From positions 26,040-90,039 of the forward strand of contig JAAYVG010000014.1 of NCBI GenBank assembly GCA_012517285.1: a stretch of 64,000 nt of DNA, written 5' to 3'. Both the position numbers and the translations under genes were made by a program. The stretch is from Elusimicrobiota bacterium. Lineage in GTDB: Bacteria > Elusimicrobiota > Elusimicrobia > Elusimicrobiales > UBA9959. Each line of letters opens with the position of its first letter. The first letter of the stretch is position 1. Below, piece after piece: positions 1-7,861 of this stretch. The notes under the pieces were generated by a model, which did no database searches, was not told the origin of the DNA, and saw nothing but the letters and a program-made list of their open reading frames with translations.

Positions 1-4
1 AACC

Positions 5-1537
5 CTATTTATTCTTCCTATATCCCTTTCTGGTTGCCTGCTTGCTTACTGTTTCGATTATTGCCTTTCCTAAATCCTTTGGACCCTCAGTTTGCTTCGT
101 CTCTATAAACTTTTCCCTTTTAACCCTATTATCATCTATCTCATGTCTTATCTTTTTCCTTTCTTCAAGTCTTTGATTTATATAATTTTTCAGTTCATCT
201 TTTTTCATTTTTTTTAGTTCATCTGGAAGCTGTTCTTTTTTTATCTCATCTATTTTTATATTACCATTTTCTATAGCAGTTATTAAGTCCCATGAGGAAT
301 AAGATGCCCCTGCCATAGGTGATGCAGCATAGCTTGCCCTTTCTGCCATAACAGACTTTGATTGCTTAGTAGCTTCTTTATCAAGCATGGCCTTTTCCTC
401 TAATTTTTTTGCTCCATCAGTTCCATAAGGTATATATGTTTGATTTAATTTACTGTTAAGCTCTGCTATTTTATCGTCATAAGGTGTTTCTATGGATGCT
501 ATATAGTTTTGATCTATGCTGTTATAATCTCCATCTGCAAGCAATGCTGCGTCCTTCCATTTCTGGGCTATACCCTGCTGAGCAGGACCGCAGAATATTG
601 TGTTTACAAAGATTCCTTTTGATTTAGCAAGGGTTACAGCATCTTCAAATCTCACATCACCTTGGGTAAATGGTTCATTACCGGCAATAAATATTGCCTT
701 ATAAACATCATCATTTTTACTCCATTTTAAATCTTTTACAGCATCCTTTATAACAGCTCCGCAGTACTCATCCCCTCCATTTGTTTTGAGTGCAAATAAT
801 TCTTTTGAGACGCTGTCCATATCGCTGGTAAAGTCAAGCACCTTTCTTATATAACCATTCTCCTTTGATAAACTATTGTTCCCATACTCATAAAGGGCAA
901 CCTCAATCATGTTTCCATTTCCATCTTTTTCATATCTTGATAACTCATTTACTATTGACCATAACTGTCTCTTTGCTTGATCTATTAAACCATCCATTGA
1001 ATTTGATGTATCAATAAGTATGGCTAATTGCGTGAGTGCTTTTCCTGAGTAGTTTTGAGTTTTTGTGGATACTATAACATTTTCCCAGTCTTTCTCTATA
1101 TCTGATTTTGCCCCAGCAATTATCTTCCCAGTTTTTACATCTATTATCCTTGAGTTGATCTCCAATCTGTTGTTTTTTAAATCGTTTATGCTCCCTGTGA
1201 GTATGTAATTAGCACCGGTCAGCTCTCCTATCTTTAATATATCCTTTTCATCTATTGCACCGCTTTGCTGAAGTTTCATTTCGGATAATACTTTATCAAT
1301 AAGCTCTCTTTCTATAAGCGTGATTCCATTTCTATTTGAAAATGATGTAGTTATCCTTTCCTGAACTATCTTTGGATCAGTAGATTTTTGGTTTATACTT
1401 TTAAAATCTGTAATTGCTAACTTAACATCTGGTTTATCCTTTATTTTATTATATAATTCATCACACATACCATCAATTGACTTTGAATAACAGTTAATGG
1501 ATAAAAACATCATTAAAAAACCTGCAAAAAATTTCAT
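5..1537 (-). CDS. Secreted CsgG/FlgO-like plus von Willebrand A domain protein
   Basis: 510 residues. An N-terminal hydrophobic stretch (about 1-18) looks like a signal peptide. Residues about 38-150 resemble the CsgG/FlgO/TolB-N type of fold: a ITDF start, VQERITTSF, a LIER segment, and a GANYILTGSI strand followed by RIIDVKTGKII. From about residue 170 a vWA domain follows, with the MIDAS motif D176-T-S-N-S. The C-terminal 100 residues are highly charged (K/E-rich) and probably helical. A GGAGGG ribosome site lies 5 nt before the ATG. The stop TAG is at the very edge of the window, so the gene is complete. It is divergent from the pseudouridine synthase gene. CsgG-like domains usually sit at the outer membrane or in the periplasm; the vWA domain suggests metal-dependent protein binding. 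The role is unknown. Confidence 0.75.
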   Translation of the reverse strand: MKFFAGFLMMFLSINCYSKSIDGMCDELYNKIKDKPDVKLAITDFKSINQKSTDPKIVQERITTSFSNRNGITLIERELIDKVLSEMKLQQSGAIDEKDILKIGELTGANYILTGSINDLKNNRLEINSRIIDVKTGKIIAGAKSDIEKDWENVIVSTKTQNYSGKALTQLAILIDTSNSMDGLIDQAKRQLWSIVNELSRYEKDGNGNMIEVALYEYGNNSLSKENGYIRKVLDFTSDMDSVSKELFALKTNGGDEYCGAVIKDAVKDLKWSKNDDVYKAIFIAGNEPFTQGDVRFEDAVTLAKSKGIFVNTIFCGPAQQGIAQKWKDAALLADGDYNSIDQNYIASIETPYDDKIAELNSKLNQTYIPYGTDGAKKLEEKAMLDKEATKQSKSVMAERASYAASPMAGASYSSWDLITAIENGNIKIDEIKKEQLPDELKKMKKDELKNYINQRLEERKKIRHEIDDNRVKREKFIETKQTEGPKDLGKAIIETVSKQATRKGYRKNK

Positions 1538-1556
1538 AAAACCCTCCTATTTTTTT

Positions 1557-1566
1557 ATTATATAAT
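1557..1566. promoter_or_regulatory. Shared palindromic -10 box of two divergent genes
   Basis: ATTATATAAT is its own reverse complement, so it offers TATAAT on both strands (1561-1566 on plus, 1557-1562 on minus). On the plus strand it ends 6 nt before the ATG at 1573. On the minus strand it lies about 20 nt before the ATG at 1537, leaving room for a short leader with GGAGGG. No convincing -35 box was seen in either direction. Confidence 0.45.
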
Positions 1567-1572
1567 ATTTTA

Positions 1573-2223
1573 ATGAATGCCCAGTATAAAATTATATACG
1601 AAAACGGTGACTTTATTGTAGTATCAAAAGAAACTGGCATCCCTGTTATAAGGGGGCGTGGTGGATTGAAAGATAAATTGAGTTTATATGATGTTTTGAA
1701 AGAAAGATACAAAGAGATTTTTGTTGTCCATAGAATTGATAGAGATACAAGCGGGCTTGTCATATTTGCAAAAAATACTAAAACACATAGAGAACTCTCA
1801 ATTAAATTTGAAAGAAGAGAGGTAAAAAAGAATTATTTAGCAGTTGTGTGGGGAAAACCTGAGAAAATATTTGAGGTTATTGATAAACCACTTTTTCAGT
1901 ATGGCTCTGGTAGAGTCGGTGTATCTGATAATGGAAAAAAGTCTGTAACAGAGGTGGAATTTTTAAAAGAGATATCCTCTGACTTTTCACTTGTTGAGGC
2001 AAGGCCACTCACAGGCAGGCGTCACCAGATAAGGGTTCATCTTTATTCGTCTGGTCATCCTGTGGTTGGTGATAGGCTTTATGGTGATAAAGTTATGCAG
2101 CTAAGATGTCCACGTCTTATGCTTCACTCCTGTTGCATTGAGTTTTATCTATTTGATAATCATTATGTATTTAATGACCGTGAAGATTTTTTGGATTATG
2201 TATCAACATCCTTCATAAAATAA
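1573..2223 (+). CDS. RluA-family RNA pseudouridine synthase
   Basis: 216 residues. The catalytic motif H53-R-I-D-R-D-T-S-G is present, with Asp56 as the nucleophile that isomerises uridine in rRNA or tRNA, and the second family motif GRRHQIRVHL near residue 150. There is no S4 RNA-binding domain at the N-terminus, so this is a short RluA-type enzyme. The target position cannot be told from sequence. There is no ribosome site; a TATAAT ends 6 nt before the ATG, so the mRNA may start at the start codon. Divergent from the upstream vWA gene with only 35 bp between them. Confidence 0.88.
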   Translation: MNAQYKIIYENGDFIVVSKETGIPVIRGRGGLKDKLSLYDVLKERYKEIFVVHRIDRDTSGLVIFAKNTKTHRELSIKFERREVKKNYLAVVWGKPEKIFEVIDKPLFQYGSGRVGVSDNGKKSVTEVEFLKEISSDFSLVEARPLTGRRHQIRVHLYSSGHPVVGDRLYGDKVMQLRCPRLMLHSCCIEFYLFDNHYVFNDREDFLDYVSTSFIK

Positions 2224-2308
2224 TTAATGTTTTAAAATTCAGATTAAAAATTGTAGAATAATTCTAATAATATATTGAGTATGATTTTATAAAATTAAAG
2301 GGAGGATG

Positions 2309-3847
2309 ATGCTTTCAAAGGTTTTGTCCCTCGGGTTTAAGGGAATAGATGGCTTTGGTGTTACTGTTGAGGTCGATGTTGCAGGTGGATTGCCATCCTT
2401 TAATATTGTTGGGCTTCCTGATACTAATATAAAGGAGTCAAGGGATAGGGTTTTAAGTGCGATAAAAAATTCTGGATTTGAACTGCCTTCCAAAAAGATT
2501 GTTGTAAACCTTGCTCCTGCCGAAATAAAAAAAACAGGAACTCATTACGATCTCCCAATAGCTGTTGGCATAATCCTTGCCCTTGATGGCAACAGAGTCT
2601 GTGGCAACGTTGATATATCTAAGATAGGTTTTGTTGGTGAGTTAGCACTTGATGGAAGCATAAAGCCTGTCATAGGAATACTTCCTATGCTTATATCCAT
2701 GAAAGAGCAATCACTTTTTGATATGGTCATTATTCCCGAGCAGAATGCGAGAGAGGCTATGTTGAGTGAGGTTAATTTTCTTACAGCAAAAAATCTGAAT
2801 GATGTTTTTTTATTTCTCAAGGGTGATATGACTCTTTCTTCATCATTAACATCTGTGGATTCTCCAGCTGTTAAAAAGGAATCTGTTGATTTCTCTGATG
2901 TTAAGGGTCAGCCATATGCTAAAAGAGCTATGGAGATAGCAGCAGCAGGATTTCATAATATAATAATGATAGGCCCACCAGGTAGTGGTAAGAGTATGCT
3001 TGCTAAAAGACTACACACAATAATGCCACCTATGACCAAGTCTGAAATTCTTGAAACCACTAAGATTTATTCTGTAAGTGGGCATAGCCTTAAAGGGCTT
3101 GTCACTGAAAGACCATTCAGGGAACCACATCATACAATATCCGATGTGGCATTGATAGGTGGGGGAACAAATCCAAAGCCGGGGGAAATCTCTCTTTCCC
3201 ACAACGGGGTTCTTTTCCTTGATGAATTTTCTGAGTTTTCAAGGACTGCTATAGAGGCTATGAGAGAACCTCTTGAGACTCATAAGATCACTGTTTCAAG
3301 GGTAAAGGATACAATAACATATCCCGCTAATTTTCTTCTTGTGGCAAGTTCAAACCCATGCCCGTGTGGTTATTTTGGTCATCCAGTAAAAAAATGTTCC
3401 TGCACACCACTTCAGATAAAGAAATACCGTTCAAAGATATCTGGCCCAATACTTGATAGAATAGACATCCATATAGATGTTCTGCCAGTAAAGTTTTCTG
3501 ATTGGTCAAAAGATTTTAAATCTGAAAGCTCAGCTGATATATATAAACGTGTTTGCAGGGCAATTTCTATACAGATGGAAAGATTTGATGGTCAGGTAAG
3601 GTTTAATTCTATGATGACACCGAAGGAAATAAAAAAATACTGTGCTGTAAATAATGATGTGCTTTCTATGCTTGAAAAAATAATGGACAGGATGGGATAC
3701 TCTGCAAGAAGTCTTGATAAAATAATGAAGGTTGCAAGGACAATAGCTGATCTCGCTGGCGAAAAGGATATAAAAAAAGAAAATGTAATAGAGGCTATAC
3801 ACTACAGAATACTTGATAAGAGTATTGTATTTGATAGCAGTTATTAG
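2309..3847 (+). CDS. comM: YifB/ComM-family Mg-chelatase-like AAA+ protein
   Basis: About 512 residues. The N-terminal ChlI-like domain has the family signatures GLPSFNIVGLPD and NLAPAEIKK. Walker A is GPPGSGKS (about residues 222-229) and Walker B is LFLDEF. A CPCG plus CSCTP cysteine cluster precedes the C-terminal Mg_chelatase_C domain. ComM is a hexameric helicase that promotes branch migration during natural transformation. An ATG at 2306 abuts the GGGAGG ribosome site, so the ATG at 2309 (protein starting MLSKV, as in homologues) is the better start. dprA, another transformation gene, is 1.4 kb downstream. A repeat element begins one nucleotide after the stop codon. Confidence 0.9.
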   Translation: MLSKVLSLGFKGIDGFGVTVEVDVAGGLPSFNIVGLPDTNIKESRDRVLSAIKNSGFELPSKKIVVNLAPAEIKKTGTHYDLPIAVGIILALDGNRVCGNVDISKIGFVGELALDGSIKPVIGILPMLISMKEQSLFDMVIIPEQNAREAMLSEVNFLTAKNLNDVFLFLKGDMTLSSSLTSVDSPAVKKESVDFSDVKGQPYAKRAMEIAAAGFHNIIMIGPPGSGKSMLAKRLHTIMPPMTKSEILETTKIYSVSGHSLKGLVTERPFREPHHTISDVALIGGGTNPKPGEISLSHNGVLFLDEFSEFSRTAIEAMREPLETHKITVSRVKDTITYPANFLLVASSNPCPCGYFGHPVKKCSCTPLQIKKYRSKISGPILDRIDIHIDVLPVKFSDWSKDFKSESSADIYKRVCRAISIQMERFDGQVRFNSMMTPKEIKKYCAVNNDVLSMLEKIMDRMGYSARSLDKIMKVARTIADLAGEKDIKKENVIEAIHYRILDKSIVFDSSY

Positions 3848-3848
3848 T

Positions 3849-4443
3849 TAGGGGACACTGAAAAAGCCTAACGGTGGAGATTTTATAAATGAGAAACTGT
3901 ATAAAAAGTTTAAAAATTTATATCAAAACTGCAAAGTTTTTGATCTCTAATATTAAAAAAGCGTGCAGTTTTTACCACCTTTTGGCTAGACTGAGGGTCA
4001 CTAAGATAATATCCTACTTTGGAGGTTCAGATTTGGATTGTATGCGAGGCGTGACGAATGAGCATAGCGTTGGCTATATGAATGAGGAGCAACGAAGCAG
4101 ACGGCCAAATATGAACCTTCCCTTTCCTTTGAAGGAAAGGGACTGGTTGCTTTTTGGCTATGACTGCGTCACTCGTCGCTCATATAGTCCCGCTATATTC
4201 GTTCCTCGTTTCTTGTCTCACTTAAAAATCAACTCAGCCAAAGTGAATAGTATCTCAGTGACCCTCAGTAATTGCCGATTTTTTGGCTACCCCGATTTAT
4301 CGGGGCTCGTCGTTTACAGACCTTATTTAGGTATGCTCACTCCTCGCTCCTCGTCTCGCCCGCCTGCCTACGCCCAAGCGGCTTCGGCATACTTAAAAAA
4401 TTGGCTAATTTATAGCACAAATAGACTTTTTCAGTGTCCCCTA
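3849..4443. mobile_element. MITE-like inverted-repeat element with a nested insertion
   Basis: The ends are a perfect 18-bp inverted repeat, TAGGGGACACTGAAAAAG (3849-3866) and its complement (4426-4443). The left 130 bp match, in reverse orientation, nearly the whole 150-bp element at 49041-49190. The middle 440 bp are absent from that copy and so look like later insertions. Inside them is a second imperfect inverted repeat (about 3991-4022 against 4239-4269, each starting or ending with CTGAGGGTCACT) and a copy of the palindromic unit TGCCTACGCCCAAGCGGC (about 4365-4390). No transposase is encoded. The element fills the comM-LysM gap completely. The long open frame crossing it and running into the LysM gene is not a real gene. 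Confidence 0.7.
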
Positions 4444-4462
4444 GTTACAAGGAGAAGAATTT

Positions 4463-5215
4463 ATGTTAAATATTATTCTTTTTTTGTTTTTTAACAGTAA
4501 TTTTTTAATGGCTGAAAGTTCTACATCAAAATATACTGTTAAAATTGGAGATTGTCTTTACAGGATAGCAGAGAAATATTATAATGATGGTGAAAAGTGG
4601 AGATTGATATATAATGCAAACTCTGATATGATAAAAAATCCAGACCTTATATATCCTGATATGACTTTTTCCATCCCTTTTATGGGGGAAAATAAAACTG
4701 GTATGGATGCTGTTGTGGATAGTAGCTCTGAATATAATAGAGTTAATACATTATCAGATACAGTTGCGACTGCTGGTGTAATTTCCTCAGAGATAAACAA
4801 AAATGATGATGAAAATGATTCTGACTCTACACAAGAGTTGGCTCAAAGGGATGATGATGATTTGAGTGGAGAGCTTCCATTAACACAGGCTCCATTTAAT
4901 GTGTCAGAGAATAGAATAAAGGTTGAGAAAAATTTTTTTGATGGTAAGATTGTTAGTGGAGCTGATAAAAATTCCGAGTCAAATATTTTTGCCAGAGGAG
5001 ATACAATAAAAATCTCGCTTAATAAAAAAAGTATTCCGAGTGAAATAAATCTCATAAACATATATATGTTAATCCATAAAAAGAAAAACTATTACATAGC
5101 AGAAAAGGTGGCGGAGTGTTCCAATTGCATTATGAGTGGTAATGACCTTGTATGTATAATAACAGACATCAGCCATGCTGTTGAAAAAGGATATCCAATT
5201 AAAATATGGAAATAA
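4463..5215 (+). CDS. Secreted LysM-domain protein
   Basis: 250 residues. A short hydrophobic signal segment (about 1-18) is followed by one LysM domain (about 24-72; YTVKIGDCLYRIAEKYY, then IYNAN and IYPDMTF), a fold that binds peptidoglycan N-acetylglucosamine. An acidic low-complexity linker (EINKNDDENDSDSTQ, then QRDDDD) leads to a C-terminal region of about 80 residues that I do not recognise. The ribosome site AGGAGA lies 8 nt before the ATG. The stop codon overlaps the start of dprA by 10 nt, so the two are probably translated from one mRNA. Likely a periplasmic cell-wall-binding protein. Confidence 0.75.
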   Translation: MLNIILFLFFNSNFLMAESSTSKYTVKIGDCLYRIAEKYYNDGEKWRLIYNANSDMIKNPDLIYPDMTFSIPFMGENKTGMDAVVDSSSEYNRVNTLSDTVATAGVISSEINKNDDENDSDSTQELAQRDDDDLSGELPLTQAPFNVSENRIKVEKNFFDGKIVSGADKNSESNIFARGDTIKISLNKKSIPSEINLINIYMLIHKKKNYYIAEKVAECSNCIMSGNDLVCIITDISHAVEKGYPIKIWK

Positions 5216-6312
5216 ATGAAAAATTATGTTTGCTGAAGCTTAATGCTGGTTCATTATATGATGATAACACATGGATGATAAATGTTCTCAATTCTCAAAA
5301 AAAGGCCTCTGTATTTTTCGAAAATGACCTGAGGAATTTCATAGAAAACGATGATATCCTTGAAAAAAACAAAAAAATTATTGATGATGCAAAAAAATTT
5401 GATGCGGAACAAGAGCTGAACAATTGTGAAAAAAATGGTATATGCGTTATAACATATCTTGATGAGGATTATCCTGATTCACTTAGGGATATCCCAAATC
5501 CTCCGCTTGCCCTTTATATTAAAGGAAATTTTTGTAAATCTCTTTCAATTTCAATAGTAGGAACAAGACATCCAACAGAGTATGGCTTGAAAAATGCATC
5601 GGTTTTTGCATATCAGCTGGCATCTGCGGGCATAGTCATAACAAGTGGTCTTGCAAGGGGTATAGATACTGTGTCCCATAAAAATGCCTTGAAAGCAAAG
5701 GGGAAAACTGTGGCTGTCATAGGCTCGGGGCTTGATAGAATATATCCACCAGAAAACAAGGATCTTACCTCAGATATTGTATTGAATGGTGGTAGTGTTT
5801 TGAGTGAGTATCCACTTGGCACCTCTCCTTTAAAATTTAATTTTCCAAAAAGAAACAGAATAATATCAGCCCTCTCCTTTGCAACACTCGTTATAGAGGG
5901 GGATTATAACTCTGGCTCACTCATAACAGCAAGATATGCAATAGAGCAGGGAAGGGATGTTATGGCGGTGCCGGGAAGAATTGATAGCAGGCTTTCCAAC
6001 GGACCAAATAAATTAATAAAGGATGGGGCATATCCTATTACAAATGTTATGGATATAATATCGCTGATCCCGTTTAGTGAGATTCAAAGGATGAATATTA
6101 AAAATATAGATATTGTTGAAGAAAAAAAACTTGATGTGAGTGATAGAGCAAAAGAAATATACGAGCTTTTGAAGGTCAGAAATGCACTGACTCCTGATGA
6201 AATATCCATTATGCTCAAAATTGATATATCAGAACTTTTCAATTATATCTTTGAACTGGAGTCATTAAATGCGGTTGTACTCTTAGCAGGAAAATATAAG
6301 ATAAATTATTAA
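5206..6312 (+). CDS. dprA: DNA-processing protein DprA (Smf)
   Basis: 368 residues. The Rossmann-like core has the family motifs SIVGTRHPTEYG, SGLARGIDTVSHKNAL, AVIGSGLDRIYPPEN and FPKRNRIIS. The C-terminal 60 residues form the winged-helix-like domain found in many DprA proteins. DprA binds incoming single-stranded DNA and loads RecA during natural transformation. Position next to the comM-like gene supports an uptake-related role. It overlaps the upstream LysM gene by 10 nt. Complete, with the usual length. Confidence 0.93.
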   Translation: MEINEKLCLLKLNAGSLYDDNTWMINVLNSQKKASVFFENDLRNFIENDDILEKNKKIIDDAKKFDAEQELNNCEKNGICVITYLDEDYPDSLRDIPNPPLALYIKGNFCKSLSISIVGTRHPTEYGLKNASVFAYQLASAGIVITSGLARGIDTVSHKNALKAKGKTVAVIGSGLDRIYPPENKDLTSDIVLNGGSVLSEYPLGTSPLKFNFPKRNRIISALSFATLVIEGDYNSGSLITARYAIEQGRDVMAVPGRIDSRLSNGPNKLIKDGAYPITNVMDIISLIPFSEIQRMNIKNIDIVEEKKLDVSDRAKEIYELLKVRNALTPDEISIMLKIDISELFNYIFELESLNAVVLLAGKYKINY

Positions 6313-6493
6313 TTTCATAGTAGATTTCAATTGATATTTCAGTAATTAAAAATTATACCAATATTTACAATCATTAACCAGAATAAAATTTAGTACAAAA
6401 AAATCATAAAATAATTTTATTTTACGATTTATATTGATTTAAGCTGAAATATTCTGTCTAATGAGATCAAAATCATTTCTTTGTTAAAGTTAA

Positions 6494-6531
6494 TTAGCAC
6501 TCTTGACAAGTGATTGCCAATTTATTATAAT
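6494..6531 (+). promoter_or_regulatory. CIRCE-like HrcA operator over a consensus sigma-70 promoter
   Basis: TTAGCACTC (6494-6502), a 9-nt spacer and GATTGCCAA (6512-6520) match the CIRCE consensus TTAGCACTC-N9-GAGTGCTAA in 16 of 18 positions. TTGACA (6503-6508) lies inside the CIRCE spacer and is followed after exactly 17 nt by TATAAT (6526-6531). HrcA bound to CIRCE would therefore cover the -35 box and block transcription of the downstream hsp20 gene until heat stress. Confidence 0.75.
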
Positions 6532-6586
6532 ATAATTAGCAGTTAATATTAGAGACTGCTAAAAATGGTCTTTTTAAGGAGGGTAT

Positions 6587-7009
6587 ATGGCAAAAGAGTT
6601 AACAACCTTAAATGACAGTGATATAATTCATACTTGGTTTGATGATATTTTTGACAATGAGATGAGCTTGCCTCTTATGAAGATTAAAAATCCAAAAATA
6701 GATCTCAAAGAGACAGAAAAGGAAATAATAGTTAATGCTGAAATACCAGGTGTTGACAAAAAGGATATAAAACTTGACCTCAATGAGAACTCTCTTACCA
6801 TATCATACGAAAAAAAGATGGAAAAGGATGAGAAGAACAAGGGTGGATGGAGAATTATAGAGAGAAGTTATGGAAGCTTTGCGAGAACTATTCCTCTTCC
6901 ACAGCCTGTGGATGAAAATTCTGCAAAGGCTACATACAAGGATGGTGTGCTGAACATAGTTCTTAAAAAAACAAAGGAAACAAAGAACAATAGAATAACA
7001 ATTGAATAG
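6587..7009 (+). CDS. hsp20: Hsp20 small heat-shock protein
   Basis: 140 residues, normal for the family. The alpha-crystallin domain covers about residues 36-140 with the signature IPGVDKKDIKLDLNENSLTI and the strand GVLNIVLKKT near the end. Small heat-shock proteins form oligomers that hold unfolded proteins until refolding. The ribosome site AAGGAGGG lies just before the ATG. A CIRCE-like site and a consensus promoter lie 56-93 nt upstream, so HrcA control is likely. A second, membrane-anchored homologue follows directly. Confidence 0.92.
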   Translation: MAKELTTLNDSDIIHTWFDDIFDNEMSLPLMKIKNPKIDLKETEKEIIVNAEIPGVDKKDIKLDLNENSLTISYEKKMEKDEKNKGGWRIIERSYGSFARTIPLPQPVDENSAKATYKDGVLNIVLKKTKETKNNRITIE

Positions 7010-7019
7010 TCATGTCTGT

Positions 7020-7042
7020 GAGGGGAGAATTATTCTCCCCTC
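7020..7042 (+). promoter_or_regulatory. Perfect 10-bp hairpin between two heat-shock genes
   Basis: GAGGGGAGAA, loop TTA, TTCTCCCCTC. There is no T-run after it, so it is not a classic terminator. It may act as an mRNA-stabilising or partial-termination element that sets the expression ratio of the two small heat-shock genes. Confidence 0.5.
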
Positions 7043-7073
7043 ATTCTAAATAATTTATAAATAGGGAGGGATT

Positions 7074-7703
7074 ATGAACAAGACTGTTGTTATGGTAGTG
7101 GGAATAGTAGCAGTTGTAGTTATTCTTTGTGCTTTTTTATGGGCAAAAAGCAAAACAGAATCTAAAAAAAATGAGATAGTTGATATGCCTTATCTGAGTA
7201 ATATAGATAAAATTGTTGAGAATGAGATTAAAAAACATAATGAGCTAAGCAAAGAATTCTTTGATAGTATATTTAGCTCTAAATTCTTCTCAAGGGATTA
7301 TAATCCATTTGAAGAAATAGACAGGTTTGATAAAGAAATAATGAAACTGCTTGATGAAAGAGATAAAAAAATATTTTCTGATTCCTTCAATAAATGGTTT
7401 AACGAAAGGATTGATGCAACTGATATGAGTATAAAGAATTATGAGACAGAAAAAGAGTATGTTATGGAGTTAAGCATACCTGATGCTAAGGGAAAAAACA
7501 TATCAGTAGAGATAAAGAAGGATTATCTTAAAGTTTCAAGCAAAAGCAGTATATCAAAAGAAGAAAAAAAGAGTGGCTCAGAGTTTAAATCTGCATCATA
7601 CGAGAGCATTGAAAAATACATTAAGCTTCCTGAAAAGCTTTCTGATAAGACTTATACAACAGAAATTAGTGGTGATAAGCTAATCATTAAATTTAAAAAA
7701 TAA
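7074..7703 (+). CDS. Membrane-anchored alpha-crystallin (sHSP-like) protein
   Basis: 209 residues. Residues about 3-24 (KTVVMVVGIVAVVVILCAFL) form a strong hydrophobic segment without an obvious cleavage site, so it is probably a membrane anchor. A charged, probably helical region follows (about 30-115). The C-terminal 90 residues match the alpha-crystallin fold: KEYVMELSIPDAKGKNISVE, KKDYLKVSSKSS, then KYIKLPEKL and GDKLIIKFKK. An N-terminal anchor with a positively charged residue before it fits an N-in topology with the chaperone domain outside the cytoplasm. It lies 64 bp behind hsp20, starts after GGGAGGG, and ends in a clear terminator. Small heat-shock proteins are normally soluble, so this arrangement is unusual. 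Confidence 0.7.
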   Translation: MNKTVVMVVGIVAVVVILCAFLWAKSKTESKKNEIVDMPYLSNIDKIVENEIKKHNELSKEFFDSIFSSKFFSRDYNPFEEIDRFDKEIMKLLDERDKKIFSDSFNKWFNERIDATDMSIKNYETEKEYVMELSIPDAKGKNISVEIKKDYLKVSSKSSISKEEKKSGSEFKSASYESIEKYIKLPEKLSDKTYTTEISGDKLIIKFKK

Positions 7704-7724
7704 TATTATCAATAAACTCCACTG

Positions 7725-7765
7725 AGGGTATTATGCTATACCAGCATAATACCCTTAATTTTTTT
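7725..7765 (+). terminator. Rho-independent terminator of the hsp20 operon
   Basis: Perfect 12-bp stem AGGGTATTATGC / GCATAATACCCT with a 7-nt loop, followed by TAATTTTTTT. Confidence 0.85.
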
Positions 7766-7815
7766 ATGTTATATGCTTTCCCCTAAGGACCTACTCAAAT
7801 AAGGGACAATCGGGA

Positions 7816-7844
7816 TTGACATAGATATAAATGACTGCTATTAT
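7816..7844 (+). promoter_or_regulatory. Extended -10 sigma-70 promoter of the protease gene
   Basis: TTGACA (7816-7821), 17-nt spacer, TATTAT (7839-7844) preceded by TGC (extended -10). The expected start of transcription is near 7851, giving a very short leader that carries AAGGAAGG before the ATG at 7862. Confidence 0.75.
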
Positions 7845-7861
7845 ATTACAAAGGAAGGCTT

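Noticed and set aside
3889-4494. 201-codon open frame between comM and the LysM gene
   Set aside because: It lies almost wholly in the repeat element, continues into the start of the LysM gene in another frame, and has no protein-like composition.
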